Below, piece after piece: positions 19,507 through 28,176 of a stretch of DNA of 64,000 nt. A program made the translations under genes and the position numbers. The notes below the pieces were generated by a model, which worked only from the letters and a program-made list of their open reading frames with translations, was not told the DNA's origin and did not search any database. The stretch is taken from positions 62,001 to 126,000 of the forward strand of contig CAKUBE010000004.1 of the NCBI GenBank assembly GCA_934636715.1, given 5' to 3'. Origin of the DNA: an uncultured Arachnia sp. (GTDB lineage: Bacteria; Actinomycetota; Actinomycetes; Propionibacteriales; Propionibacteriaceae). The stretch's first letter is position 1. Each line of letters starts with the position of its first letter.

Positions 19507-20816
19507 TCGACGGCGAGTATCTCGTCGAGCTGCGCGACGGGACCGTCAAGCAGGTGAATCCGTTCACGGGCACCGAGGTGTGGACCGTTCCGGGGCGGGG
19601 CAACCGGCCGCTCGGGATCGCCGCCACCGATCCGCGGCCGTTGGCGCCAGGCGACGACCGCCGCGCGTGCGCGTTCTGCCAGGACCGCTACCTGGAGACC
19701 CCGCCGGAGAAGTCCCGTGTCGTCCGCGACGGCGACGGCTTCCGGACGCACCACGGCACCACCGCGGAGGAGCTGTTCGCCGACGTCGCCGAGTTCCGCC
19801 GCGTCCCCAACCTCTTCGAGATCCTCAGCTACGACTACTGGCACCTCAACTACGGCTACGAGCTGCCCGACTGGATCCGCGACCGCCGCGACGCCTACCT
19901 CGCCTCCGAGTCCGGCCGCGCGCACGTGCTGAGCGTCATGGCGGCGAAGCTGCGCGCCTCCGGCCACAGCCCCGAGATCATCGCGGCGCTCGGCGAGCAG
20001 GAGCTGCTCCGCCGCGCGTCCGCGTTCTTCGGCGGTGGCCACGACGTCGTGATCGCCCGCCGGCACTTCGTCGACGGCGCCACCGACGACTCGGCGCTCG
20101 CGTCGTCGGGCACCCTCACGCCGGACGAGCACGGCGCGTTCCTCGCCTACACCGTCGAGGCGGCCGAGCGGATGCTGACCTTCAACCGGTACGCGCGCTA
20201 CGTGACGGTGTTCCAGAACTGGCTGAAGCCCGCCGGCGCGTCGTTCGACCACCTGCACAAGCAGCTCGTCGCCATCGACGAGCACGGCAACCAGCAGGCG
20301 TCGACGCTGCGCCGGCTCGCGGCCAACCCCAACGTGTTCAACGACGCCGCCGTCGGCTACGCGGCGCGGCGGGGCCTGGTGATCGCGGAGAACGAGCACG
20401 CCGTGGCCTTCGCCGGGTTCGGCCACCGGTATCCGACGATCGAGGTGTTCTCGAAGGCGGAGGCCAGCTTCCCCTGGGAGCACGCGGCCGACGAGGTGCG
20501 CGGCATGTCGGACCTGCTGCACGCCATGCACGCCGCCACGGGACCGGACGTCCCCTGCAACGAGGAGTGGCACTACCGGCCCGTGGACACGCCGCTGGTG
20601 ATGCCGTGGCGGATCATGCTCAAGTGGCGGATCTCGACGCTCGCCGGGTTCGAGGGCGCGACCAAGATTTACCTGAACACCATCGCGCCGGGTACTCTTC
20701 GTGACCGCGTCGTCAGCCGGTTGCGCGAACTGCGGGGCCAGGGGCTCCTCGCCCCCGGGCTGGCGATCGCGGAAGAGGCGACCACGGCGCCGAACCCGCT
20801 CCGTTATCGACGGTAG
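19503..20816 (+). CDS. DUF4921 family protein, galactose-1-phosphate uridylyltransferase-like
   Basis: A 437-residue HIT-superfamily protein. It has a GalT-like CxxC (ACAFCQDRY, near residue 57) and the histidine motif [13 protein letters not shown], which corresponds to the nucleotidyl-transfer HxHxQ of GalT. Other conserved parts are [18 protein letters not shown] and the C-terminal [13 protein letters not shown]. Its reaction is not established; nucleotidyl transfer from a nucleotide sugar is the family expectation. The start overlaps the ctaB stop (ATGA). Confidence 0.8.
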   Translation: MIDGEYLVELRDGTVKQVNPFTGTEVWTVPGRGNRPLGIAATDPRPLAPGDDRRACAFCQDRYLETPPEKSRVVRDGDGFRTHHGTTAEELFADVAEFRRVPNLFEILSYDYWHLNYGYELPDWIRDRRDAYLASESGRAHVLSVMAAKLRASGHSPEIIAALGEQELLRRASAFFGGGHDVVIARRHFVDGATDDSALASSGTLTPDEHGAFLAYTVEAAERMLTFNRYARYVTVFQNWLKPAGASFDHLHKQLVAIDEHGNQQASTLRRLAANPNVFNDAAVGYAARRGLVIAENEHAVAFAGFGHRYPTIEVFSKAEASFPWEHAADEVRGMSDLLHAMHAATGPDVPCNEEWHYRPVDTPLVMPWRIMLKWRISTLAGFEGATKIYLNTIAPGTLRDRVVSRLRELRGQGLLAPGLAIAEEATTAPNPLRYRR

Positions 20817-20821
20817 CGGGT

Positions 20822-20985
20822 TAGTGTCGCGTGTCGAAAGTAGCTTGCGGCTTCCGGCGTCCCAGCGGCGCCTCGCTGCGTTCTCCTCACTCGACGAACG
20901 ACCAAGTGCTACTTCGCTCGTCGGCCTTGCGATCCATCCACTGGAACACCGGAATCCATCAACCTACCTTCGACACGCGACACTA
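20822..20985. repeat. Intergenic element bounded by 21-bp inverted repeats
   Basis: Arms 20822-20842 and 20965-20985 are complementary at 20 of 21 positions (core GTGTCGCGTGTCGAA). They enclose 122 nt and fill almost all of the gap between the DUF4921 gene and the MFS gene. The inside contains a 66-nt sequence that recurs at 47329-47392. It may be a small non-coding repeat element; a regulatory hairpin for the MFS gene is the alternative. Confidence 0.6.
20870..20935 (+). repeat. Dispersed intergenic repeat, copy 1
   Basis: Two blocks, GCCTCGCTGCGTTCTCCTC (from 20870) and CTTCGCTCGTCGGCCTTGC (from 20912), are nearly identical in sequence, order and spacing to 47329-47392 between sufC and sufS. 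Inside is a short CGACGAACGA/TCGCTCGTCG hairpin. No coding function seen. Confidence 0.6.
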
Positions 20986-21002
20986 TCTCCGAGAGGGACC
21001 CC

Positions 21003-22415
21003 ATGACACGAGACCAGCGACCCTCCGTCATCCCGATCCTCCTGGTCGCGGCCTTCGTCGTCATCCTCAACGAGACGACGATGAACGTGGCGCTGAGCTC
21101 GATCATGACCGACCTCGGCGTCGACGAGCGCACCGCGCAGTGGCTGACGACGGCGTTCATGCTGACCATGGCGGTCGTCATTCCGATCACCGGCTGGCTG
21201 CTCGACAGGCTCCCGACGCGCCGGGTGTTCCAGCTGGCGATGCTGTCGTTCAGCCTGGGCACCCTGCTCTGCATGGTCGCGCCCAGCTTCGCGTTCCTGC
21301 TCGCCGGGCGCGTCGTCCAGGCCACCGGCACCGCCGTGATGATGCCCCTGCTGATGACCACCGTCATGCAGCTCGTTCCCCCCAACGGGCGCGGCAAGAT
21401 GATGGGCAACATCTCGATGGTGATCTCGATGGCGCCCGCGGTCGGCCCGACGCTGTCCGGCATCATCCTGCAGCTGGGCACCTGGCGGCTGATCTTCGGC
21501 GTCGTGCTGCCCATCGCGCTCGCCATGCTCCTCCTCGGCAGCCGCAAGCTCGGCGACGTCGGCGAGCGCAAGCTGACGCCGCTCGACGCCGTGTCCATCC
21601 CGCTCACCGTCGTGGCGTTCGGCCCGCTGGTCTACGGCCTCAGCCTCGTCGGGGCCGAGCACGTCGAGTTCTGGGTGCCGATGCTGTCCATCGGGATCGG
21701 CGTCGGGGGCCTCGTCGCGTTCATCGCGCGGCAGCTCGTGCTGCAGGGCAGGGGAGCGGCGTTCCTGGATCTCCGGACCTTCACGCACAGCTCCTTCACC
21801 GTCGCGCTGACGATGATGGCGATCGCCATGATGGCGATGTTCGGCACCATCATCATGCTGCCGCTCCTGCTGCAGCGCGCGTACGGCATGGAGCCGCTGC
21901 AGGTGGGCCTGATGATGCTGCCCGGCGGGCTCGCGATGGGCCTGCTCGGACCCGTCGTCGGCCGGCTGTTCGACCGCGTCGGCCCGCGGCCGTTGGTGCT
22001 TCCCGCCAGCGCCGTCGTGCTCGGCGTGTTCCTCTTCTTCTCGACGCTGAGCCTCGGCACCCCCTGGTGGGCGATCGTGGTCGCGCACATGGCGATGAGC
22101 GTCAGCTTCGCCGCGATCTTCACGCCGCTGTTCACCATCTCGCTGGGCGCGCTCCCCAAGAACCTGTACTCGCACGGCTCGGCGGTGATCGGCGCGGTGC
22201 AGCAGGTCGCCGGCGCGGCGGGCACGGCGCTGTTCGTCACGGTGTTCGCGATGCAGACCGCTGCCGCGACGCCGACGGCGCCGTCGGAGGCGGCCGCGAT
22301 GCTGACCGGCGCCCACTGGGCCTTCCTCGGCGCGGGCGCCATCTGGACCGGCGCCGCCGTCTGCGGGTTCTTCCTGCGCAAGCCCGACGACGTGGTCGCC
22401 GGCCCCGTGCACTGA
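21003..22415 (+). CDS. MFS transporter, DHA2 (EmrB/QacA-like) drug:H+ antiporter family
   Basis: A 470-residue inner-membrane protein with about fourteen hydrophobic segments. It has the DHA2 patterns VILNETTMNVALSSI in helix 1, TGWLLDRLPTRRVFQ (motif A region between helices 2 and 3) and GRVVQATGTAVMMPLLMTTV (motif C-like helix). Likely proton-driven export of a drug or metabolite. The ATG at 21003 follows AGAGGGACCCC. It ends exactly where the convergent TetR gene ends; a TetR gene next to a DHA2 pump is a common repressor-pump pairing, though here the orientation is convergent. Confidence 0.9.
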   Translation: MTRDQRPSVIPILLVAAFVVILNETTMNVALSSIMTDLGVDERTAQWLTTAFMLTMAVVIPITGWLLDRLPTRRVFQLAMLSFSLGTLLCMVAPSFAFLLAGRVVQATGTAVMMPLLMTTVMQLVPPNGRGKMMGNISMVISMAPAVGPTLSGIILQLGTWRLIFGVVLPIALAMLLLGSRKLGDVGERKLTPLDAVSIPLTVVAFGPLVYGLSLVGAEHVEFWVPMLSIGIGVGGLVAFIARQLVLQGRGAAFLDLRTFTHSSFTVALTMMAIAMMAMFGTIIMLPLLLQRAYGMEPLQVGLMMLPGGLAMGLLGPVVGRLFDRVGPRPLVLPASAVVLGVFLFFSTLSLGTPWWAIVVAHMAMSVSFAAIFTPLFTISLGALPKNLYSHGSAVIGAVQQVAGAAGTALFVTVFAMQTAAATPTAPSEAAAMLTGAHWAFLGAGAIWTGAAVCGFFLRKPDDVVAGPVH

Positions 22416-23003
22416 TCAGGCGGCGAGGAGCCGGATCAGGGCCTCGAGGTGGGCGGTCATGTCGATGTCCGGGTCGAGGAGCCACTGGATCTGCAGGCCG
22501 TCCAAAGTGGCCGCGATGAGCGTCGCCACCTGCTCGGGGAGAAGGTCTGAGCGCATCGTGCCCGCCCGCTGGGCGGCCGCGACCTCGTGGGCATACACGG
22601 CCCGGATGCCGGCATAGCGGGCGACGAAGTAGTCCCGACGGCTCGTGGGCTCCGGGTCGGCGGCGGCGAGGGCGGACATCACCGTGAAGAGGGCGATCAG
22701 CCCAGGGACGGTCGCGTTGTGCGAGACCAGCTTCGGGAGGTCGGCGAGGGCCGGTTCGGTCGGGAACGAGTCGTGGTTGACGCTGTCTCGGTGCTCCACG
22801 ATGGCCAGGAGGAGCGCGTCGCGCGAGCCGAAGTGGTGCAGCAGACCCGCCTTCGAGCGGCCTACCTCGTCGGCGATCTGCTGGAGGGTCGCGGCATGGA
22901 ACCCGTGTGCGGCGACCAGCCCGAGGGCGGCGTCGAGGACCGCCAGGCGGAACCGCTCCGTCTTCGCGTAGGGCCCGCGCCGGCCGTCGCTCGTCGTCGT
23001 CAT
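22416..23003 (-). CDS. TetR-family transcriptional regulator
   Basis: N-terminal DNA-binding domain: FRLAVLDAALGLVAAHGF, then the HTH ATLQQIADEVGRSKAGLLHHF, which is the TetR signature. The C-terminal ligand domain resembles the TetR_C group (DGLQIQWLLDPDIDM near the end). The ATG at 23003 (195 residues) was preferred to an upstream TTG at 23009. Its stop abuts the MFS stop. It is divergent from the isomerase gene across a 199-bp region that contains a long inverted repeat, so it may control itself, the pump, or the isomerase/oxidoreductase pair. Confidence 0.9.
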   Translation of the reverse strand: MTTTSDGRRGPYAKTERFRLAVLDAALGLVAAHGFHAATLQQIADEVGRSKAGLLHHFGSRDALLLAIVEHRDSVNHDSFPTEPALADLPKLVSHNATVPGLIALFTVMSALAAADPEPTSRRDYFVARYAGIRAVYAHEVAAAQRAGTMRSDLLPEQVATLIAATLDGLQIQWLLDPDIDMTAHLEALIRLLAA

Positions 23004-23019
23004 TCTCAAACCCTACCCA

Positions 23020-23095
23020 TAGAGGTCCCGCAGGTCGGTGGCACCTACTGCGGCGCACGTCCTCGCTACGGCACCACCAACCTGCGGAACCTCTA
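23020..23095. promoter_or_regulatory. Long inverted repeat in the tetR/isomerase divergent region
   Basis: Arms 23020-23041 and 23074-23095 are complementary at 20 of 22 positions (core AGGTCCCGCAGGTCGG), separated by 32 nt. It begins 17 nt upstream of the TetR start. It could be a regulator-binding region or a repeat element. The rest of the gap (23096-23202) shows only a GGAGAG ribosome site at 23192-23197. Confidence 0.5.
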
Positions 23096-23202
23096 GTCAT
23101 GTTTTAGAGATATGGTGGGGTCCAACTCCGACCGTTGGTCGGGGTTTGAGGAGTGCTGAATCAGTTCTCCTTACGGATCCCCTCGTCTCACTGGAGAGAA
23201 CC

Positions 23203-24015
23203 ATGACATCCGCCGCACTGTCCATCCAGCTCTACACCGTCCGCGACGCGCTCGCCGCCGACCAGGACGGCACGCTCGCCCGCCTCGCCGAGATCGGCTT
23301 CGTCGACGTGGAGGCCTTCGGCTTCGTCGGCCGCGCCGCCGAACTCCGCGCGTCGCTCGACGCCGCGGGCCTCCGGTCCCCGAGCGCCCACGCCTCCTTC
23401 CTCTCCGACCAACTCGAGCCCGGCGCCGCCAAGATCGAGCTGCCACCCATCGAGCACGTCCTCGACGAGGCGGCAACGCTCGGCGTCGAGATCCTGATCG
23501 ACCCCTTCGTGGCGGGGCCCTTCTGGACGAAGGCCGACGACATCGCCCGCACCGCGGATCGCCTCAACGGCTACGTCGACCTCGCCGCCGAGCGCGGCAT
23601 CCGGCTGGGGTACCACAACCACTCGCACGAGTTCCATCACAGCGTCGACGGCGTCCCCGCACTGGAGGCCTTCGTGGCGCTGCTCGACCCACGTGTCGTG
23701 CTGGAGATCGACGTCTTCTGGGCCGCGATCGGCCGCCACGACCCCGTCGCGCTGCTCGAACGCCTCGGCGACCGGGTCCGGCTGTTGCATGCGAAGGACG
23801 GCATCATCGGGGCCGATCCGCACCTCCCCGGCGCCGAGGGCGTGGTGCTCGACCAGCGACCCGCGGGCGAGGGCGATCTCGACATGGCGGCGATCCTCGC
23901 CGCCGCGCCGCAGGCCGAGTACGCCGTCGTCGAGTTCGACTATTACGACGGGGACCTCTTCGCGGCCGTCGCCGACAGCGCCGCCGCCCTCCGCGCGCTG
24001 GGTGTGCGCGGATGA
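23203..24015 (+). CDS. Sugar phosphate isomerase/epimerase (AP endonuclease 2-type TIM barrel)
   Basis: A 270-residue TIM-barrel protein of the IolE/xylose-isomerase-like family. It starts with SIQLYTVRDALAADQDGTL, typical of this group. Metal-binding candidates are Glu in VDVEAFGF, His in RLGYHNHSHEFH, Asp in VVLEIDVFWA and Glu in YAVVEFDYYDGD. The start follows CTGGAGAG. It overlaps the oxidoreductase gene (ATGA), a frequent pairing for myo-inositol-like or keto-sugar metabolism, but the substrate is unknown. Confidence 0.87.
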   Translation: MTSAALSIQLYTVRDALAADQDGTLARLAEIGFVDVEAFGFVGRAAELRASLDAAGLRSPSAHASFLSDQLEPGAAKIELPPIEHVLDEAATLGVEILIDPFVAGPFWTKADDIARTADRLNGYVDLAAERGIRLGYHNHSHEFHHSVDGVPALEAFVALLDPRVVLEIDVFWAAIGRHDPVALLERLGDRVRLLHAKDGIIGADPHLPGAEGVVLDQRPAGEGDLDMAAILAAAPQAEYAVVEFDYYDGDLFAAVADSAAALRALGVRG

Positions 24016-25142
24016 GCGGGCCCTTGGGTGTCGGCTTCGTCGGCACCGGGATGATCTCGGAGACCTACCTGCAGAACCTGACGTCGTTCCCGGACATCAC
24101 GGTCGTGGCGCTGGGCGATCTCGACGAGGCGCGGGCGGCGCGCCAGGCGAAGCGGCACGGCATCGAGGTCGCGGGCTCGGCCGCCGACGTGATCTCCCAC
24201 CCCGACGTCGAACTCGTGGTGAATCTGACGGTGCCCGCCGCGCACTTCGCGGTGAGCCACGCCGCCATCGCCGCGGGCAAGCACGTGTGGAGCGAGAAGC
24301 CGATCGGCGTCGACCTGGTGGAGGCGAAGACCCTCCTCGAGGCGGCCGCAGCGGCGGGCGTCCGGCTCGGCGTCGCTCCCGATACGGTGCTCGGCCCAGG
24401 GCTCCAGACGGCGCGGCGCGCCATCGAGCGCGGCGACATCGGCGTGCCCCTGGCGGCGCAGACGTCGATGGCCTACATCGGCCCCGACACGTTCCATCCG
24501 GATCCGGAGTTCCTGTTCGCGCGCGGCGCGGGCCCGCTGATCGACATGGGCCCCTACTACGTCACGGCGCTGGTCAACGTGCTGGGACCGGTGGCGCGCG
24601 TGGCCGCGGTCGGTGGCAAGGGCCGCGACCGTCGCACGATCCTGGTCGGCACGCGGGCGGGCTTCGAGTTCCCCGTCGAGGTCCCGACGATGGTCAACGC
24701 GATCTTCCAGTTCGAGCGGGGCGCGACCGGGCAGAGCATCTTCAGCTTCGACTCGCACCTCACCCGCACGGGCGTCGTCGAGATCTCGGGCACGGAGGGC
24801 ACGCTGTCCATCCCGGACCCGAACACGTTCGGCGGCGAGGTCCGTCTCACGCGGGCGCCGGTCGACTCCGGCGAGCCGTTGGACGTCGCCCCGCAGAGGT
24901 GGGAGACGCTGCCGTCGGTCGGCGTGGAGGCGGGCCGCGGCCTCGGCGTCCTCGACATGGCGCGCGCGATCCGGGCGGACGTGCCGCACATCGCGACCGG
25001 CGATCTCGCGTATCACGTCCTCGAGGTGCTGACGAGCCTGGAGGCGTCGGTGTCCAGCGCCGCATTCGCCGAGATCGCCAGCACGGTGGGGGAGATCCCG
25101 TTGGTACCCGAGGACCGGGACCCCTTCGCCCGGACGCTCTGA
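24012..25142 (+). CDS. Gfo/Idh/MocA family NAD(P)-dependent oxidoreductase
   Basis: N-terminal Rossmann domain with VGFVGTGMISETYL (residues 6-19), the VVNLTVPAAHFAVSHAAI segment and the family EKP motif in KHVWSEKPIGVDL. The C-terminal domain has GPLIDMGPYYVTALVNVLGP, which carries the catalytic-helix Asp/Tyr pattern. Likely oxidises a sugar or cyclitol hydroxyl, or reduces a keto group. It is 376 residues long. Coupled to the upstream isomerase by a 4-nt overlap, so the two likely act in one pathway. Confidence 0.9.
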   Translation: MSGPLGVGFVGTGMISETYLQNLTSFPDITVVALGDLDEARAARQAKRHGIEVAGSAADVISHPDVELVVNLTVPAAHFAVSHAAIAAGKHVWSEKPIGVDLVEAKTLLEAAAAAGVRLGVAPDTVLGPGLQTARRAIERGDIGVPLAAQTSMAYIGPDTFHPDPEFLFARGAGPLIDMGPYYVTALVNVLGPVARVAAVGGKGRDRRTILVGTRAGFEFPVEVPTMVNAIFQFERGATGQSIFSFDSHLTRTGVVEISGTEGTLSIPDPNTFGGEVRLTRAPVDSGEPLDVAPQRWETLPSVGVEAGRGLGVLDMARAIRADVPHIATGDLAYHVLEVLTSLEASVSSAAFAEIASTVGEIPLVPEDRDPFARTL

Positions 25143-25158
25143 CGGGCTACTCAGCCGC

Positions 25159-25236
25159 CCCGGAGTTTCGACGCACAACGGCCCTGTTCCTGCCTGATCG
25201 AGCAAGAACCGTCGGGTTGTGCGCCGAAACTCCGGG
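25159..25236. terminator. Long convergent hairpin between the oxidoreductase and dehydrogenase genes
   Basis: Arms 25159-25179 and 25216-25236 match at 20 of 21 positions (core CCCGGAGTTTCG). The inside folds further (GTTCCTGC with GCAAGAAC). It fills the 97-nt gap between two convergent stops and has no T-tract. A bidirectional terminator is the simplest reading. Confidence 0.6.
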
Positions 25237-25239
25237 AGG

Positions 25240-26256
25240 CTACGGAGCGACGCGAACCACGACCTTGCTCGCCGCGGGGTCCGCGGCGAGGTCGACCGCG
25301 TGGTCGGCCTCGGCGAGCGGGACCTCGTGCGTGATGATGCGCGCGCACTCCGGGTGGCCGGCGAGGAAGGCCAGCGCGTCGTCCAGCTCGCCGGCGAAGC
25401 GGTGCGAGCCCACCACCGTCAGCTCCTTGGTGATCAGCGGCGACGGCGAGAGGGCGAGTTCCGGCGGCAGCATGCCCAGCTGGAGCAGGACCCCCTCCGG
25501 TCGGAGGGCGTGCATCGCCGCATGCAGCGACGCGGGCGCCCCCGACGCCTCGATCGCGACGTCGACGGCGTCGCGCACCGCCTCGTCGCGGCCGACGATG
25601 CGCACCTCGTCCGCGCCCAGCTCCGCGGCCAGGCGGGCCGGGCGGTCGTGGAGGTCGGTGACCACGATGCGTCCGGCGCCGCGGGCGCGGCAGCAGGCGA
25701 CGGTCAGCAGGCCGATCGGGCCGGCGCCGCACACGAGCACGTCGAGGCCCTCGAGCGAGAGCGGCAGGCGACCCAGCGCGTGCAGGACCACGGCGAGGGG
25801 CTCGGCGAGGGTGGCGGTGCGGAGGTCGAGGCCCGGCGGAAGGAGGCGCAGCTGCTCGGGGCGCACCGCGACGAGATCGGCGAGGCCGCCGTCGGTGTGC
25901 GGGTGGGTGGAGGCGCTGCCGAGGAACCGGGTCGGCTCCGCGGCGTCGTCGGGGCGCGGCCGCGCGGCGCCCGGCGGGGGACACGGCCACAGGGGATGGA
26001 CGGCGACCGGGGTGCCTTCGGCGACCGTGCGCCCGTCGACGACGACCGGTGTCGTCGTCACGGCCGCGATCTCGTGCCCGAGCACGAAGGGGTGCTCGAC
26101 GACGAAAGACCCGTTGCGTCCCTTCCGCGCGTACGAGACGTCAGATCCGCACAGCCCTACATACTTAGGGGCAACCAAAATCTGGTTGGGGAGGCAGAGA
26201 GGTGAGGGGACGTCCGAGGTGACGAGACTTCCGTCGTTGAGGAGCGCCGCGCGCAT
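25240..26256 (-). CDS. Zinc-type medium-chain alcohol dehydrogenase (L-idonate 5-dehydrogenase-like)
   Basis: Catalytic-zinc ligands are in VGLCGSDVSYARK and FVLGHEIAAV, with EPLAVVLHALGR further on. The coenzyme motif is VLVCGAGPIGLLTVACCRARGA. The structural-zinc lobe is reduced: only one Cys is visible in PLWPCPPPGAARP where four are usual. The 338-residue start at 26256 has a GGAAGGGA site. It is divergent from the GntR gene; the TGTTAACA operator at 26301 lies between their starts, so it probably belongs to the regulon of the sugar-acid cluster, oxidising the substrate or an intermediate. Confidence 0.87.
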   Translation of the reverse strand: MRAALLNDGSLVTSDVPSPLCLPNQILVAPKYVGLCGSDVSYARKGRNGSFVVEHPFVLGHEIAAVTTTPVVVDGRTVAEGTPVAVHPLWPCPPPGAARPRPDDAAEPTRFLGSASTHPHTDGGLADLVAVRPEQLRLLPPGLDLRTATLAEPLAVVLHALGRLPLSLEGLDVLVCGAGPIGLLTVACCRARGAGRIVVTDLHDRPARLAAELGADEVRIVGRDEAVRDAVDVAIEASGAPASLHAAMHALRPEGVLLQLGMLPPELALSPSPLITKELTVVGSHRFAGELDDALAFLAGHPECARIITHEVPLAEADHAVDLAADPAASKVVVRVAP

Positions 26257-26300
26257 GGTCTTTCCCTTCCGGGGTCGGAACGCCCCGACTCTGATGAATA

Positions 26301-26310
26301 CTGTTAACAG
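26301..26310. promoter_or_regulatory. Palindromic CTGTTAACAG operator for the GntR regulator
   Basis: A perfect 10-bp palindrome between the divergent MDR dehydrogenase and GntR genes. The same 10-mer recurs at 27095-27104, and a variant ATTGTTAACAAT at 27073-27084, both before the next operon. FadR-type regulators recognise short palindromes with a GT...AC core, which this matches. The regulator-site link is inferred. Confidence 0.65.
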
Positions 26311-26334
26311 TCTGACACAACCGAAGGAGCCGCG

Positions 26335-27003
26335 ATGACACTGTCGTGGGTGACGCCGATCCGGCAGGCGTCCCTGGGGGATCAGGTGGCCGATGCGTTG
26401 CGGCGCGCCATCATCTCCCAGGAGGTCGCTCCCGGGTCGCGCCTGATCGAGCTGAATCTCGCGGACAAATACGGGGTCTCCCGCGGCCCGATCCGCGAGG
26501 CCTTCACCAAGCTCCAGGCCGAGGGGTTGATCGAGGCGGGGCGCCGCGGGGCGTTCGTCATCGGCATCACGGAGCAGGACATCGAGGAGCTCTACTCGTT
26601 GCGCGAGGCCATCGAGCGGATGGCGACGGAGCGGTTCGTCGCGCGGCGCTCCGACGTCGACTGGCGCGCCTTCGAGGAGTCCATCGCCGCGATGCGGCAG
26701 GCCGCGGAGCGCGGCAATCACCTCGAGTTCAGCAGATGCGACATCGGCTTCCACGCCGCGCTCTACGCTCAGGCCGGGCATCGTCGGCTCCTCGACGTCT
26801 GGCGCAGCTACGAGCCCACGTTCGAGGTGGTCCTCGAGCAGTCCGGCAGGCAGGGGCTCGAGTTGATGCAGGGCGCCGACGACCACGAGAACCTGCTGCG
26901 GACGCTCAGGACCGGCACGGCCGAGGAGTGCTGCGCCGCCGTCGACCTCCACGTCCGCAACGCGCACGAACGCCTGATCGGCCGCTTCGCTCCGTCGAAC
27001 TGA
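26335..27003 (+). CDS. GntR-family regulator, FadR/FCD subfamily
   Basis: A winged HTH spans residues 10-75 (LGDQVADALRRAIISQEV, then LADKYGVSRGPIREAFTKL). The FCD ligand domain follows with YSLREAIERMATERF and metal-binding Asp/His candidates in SRCDIGFHAALYAQAGH and DDHENLLRTL. The 222-residue length is normal. The ATG is preceded by GAAGGAG. Such regulators usually respond to sugar acids or other carboxylates, in keeping with the nearby dehydratase and aldolase genes, and are generally repressors relieved by the ligand. Confidence 0.92.
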   Translation: MTLSWVTPIRQASLGDQVADALRRAIISQEVAPGSRLIELNLADKYGVSRGPIREAFTKLQAEGLIEAGRRGAFVIGITEQDIEELYSLREAIERMATERFVARRSDVDWRAFEESIAAMRQAAERGNHLEFSRCDIGFHAALYAQAGHRRLLDVWRSYEPTFEVVLEQSGRQGLELMQGADDHENLLRTLRTGTAEECCAAVDLHVRNAHERLIGRFAPSN

Positions 27004-27072
27004 GAGCGGGAGTGCCGCGGTAGTCGGCGCGTCCACACCCCTTGTCGCAGGAGAAGAATGCGCCGTTATGAG

Positions 27073-27104
27073 ATTGTTAACAATTAACCCTTGACTGTTA
27101 ACAG
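27073..27104. promoter_or_regulatory. Tandem TGTTAACA operators before the sugar-acid operon
   Basis: ATTGTTAACAAT (27073-27084) and CTGTTAACAG (27095-27104) are perfect palindromes whose centres are 21 bp apart, two helical turns, so bound dimers would sit on one face of the DNA. The TTGACT at 27091-27096 overlaps the second site and resembles a -35 element, which suggests repression by blocking RNA polymerase. The start of the next gene is about 90 nt downstream. Confidence 0.7.
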
Positions 27105-27192
27105 AGATTCCGGCAGGGTTGAGCCAGCAACAAGGCTCGGCAAGGATGCGAGGAACTCAGGCGTGGATGCGACGGTAGGTCAAGGAAAAATC

Positions 27193-28134
27193 GTGGCGAT
27201 CGGCGCCGTGCGCTGGGACGTGCTGTGCGCCAACGGGCGCCAGTTGCTCCTGGATCACGGCTTCGAGCTGATCGAGAACGACACGGGCCTCCCGTACGAC
27301 AAGGCGGACATGCTGCGGGTGATGCCCGGCGTCGATGCCGCGGTGTGCGGCGTCGAGGTCTGGGACGAGGAGGTCCTGTCCGCCGCGCCCCAGGTGAAGG
27401 TCATTACCCGGCTCGGGGTGGGCCTCGACAACATCGACCTCGCCGCCGCCCGCGCCCGGGGCATCGACGTGACCAACGTACCCGGCGGCAACGCGATCGC
27501 CGTGGGGGAGCTCGCGCTCGGCCTGATCATCTCGGTGAGCCGGCAATTCGGCACGATGGGCGTCGAGCTGCGCGCGGGACGGTGGGACCGCTACGTCGGC
27601 CGCGAGCTGACGGGGAAGAAGGTCGGCCTGATCGGCTTCGGCGCCACGGCGCGCGCCCTCACCCGGCTCCTGAAGGGCTTCGAGTGCGACGTCGTCGCCT
27701 ACGATCCCTACGCCGATCCGATCCTGGCGGAGGAACTGGGCGTCCGGCTCGTCCCGCTCGCCGACGCCTTCGACGCCGACGTGGTCAGCGTGCACGCGCC
27801 CCACCTGCCGGCCACGCATCACATCGTCAACGCGGAGACCCTCGCGATCATGCGGCCGGGCTCCATCCTGGTCAACGTCGCGCGCGGCCCCCTCGTCGAC
27901 GAGGCGGCTCTCGTGGAGGCCCTCAACTCCGGTCACCTGGCCGGCGCGGGCCTCGACGTGTTCGAGGTCGAGCCCGTCGATCCCTCGAACCCCTTGCTGC
28001 ACCTGCCGAACGTCGCGGTCACGACCCACGCGGGCGCCGACACGGCAGAGGCCTACGACCGCATCGGCCTGGCGACAGCCCGGGCCATCGTGGACGTCTT
28101 CTCAGGACGAGCGCCGCTCAACCTGGCCAACTGA
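27193..28134 (+). CDS. D-isomer-specific 2-hydroxyacid dehydrogenase (phosphoglycerate dehydrogenase-like)
   Basis: NAD-binding domain with KKVGLIGFGATARALTRLL. The catalytic Arg is in LVNVARGPLVDEAAL, the Glu in LDVFEVEP and the His in VTTHAGADT. It lacks a C-terminal ACT domain, so it is a short (313-residue) hydroxyacid dehydrogenase rather than a regulated serA. The GTG at 27193 (AAGGA site 7 nt upstream) is preferred over the open frame starting at 27091, which would run through the operators. It may act as a glyoxylate, hydroxypyruvate or 2-keto-sugar-acid reductase. First gene of the GntR-controlled operon. Confidence 0.85.
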   Translation: MAIGAVRWDVLCANGRQLLLDHGFELIENDTGLPYDKADMLRVMPGVDAAVCGVEVWDEEVLSAAPQVKVITRLGVGLDNIDLAAARARGIDVTNVPGGNAIAVGELALGLIISVSRQFGTMGVELRAGRWDRYVGRELTGKKVGLIGFGATARALTRLLKGFECDVVAYDPYADPILAEELGVRLVPLADAFDADVVSVHAPHLPATHHIVNAETLAIMRPGSILVNVARGPLVDEAALVEALNSGHLAGAGLDVFEVEPVDPSNPLLHLPNVAVTTHAGADTAEAYDRIGLATARAIVDVFSGRAPLNLAN

Positions 28135-28176
28135 CAGCTGGCGGCGCCGCCAGCACTCCTAGGAAAGGAACACCAC

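Noticed and set aside
27091..27192. N-terminal extension of the 2-hydroxyacid dehydrogenase from a TTG
   Set aside because: It overlaps the TGTTAACA operator and the -35-like TTGACT, has no ribosome site and adds no conserved residues; the GTG at 27193 has AAGGA at good spacing.
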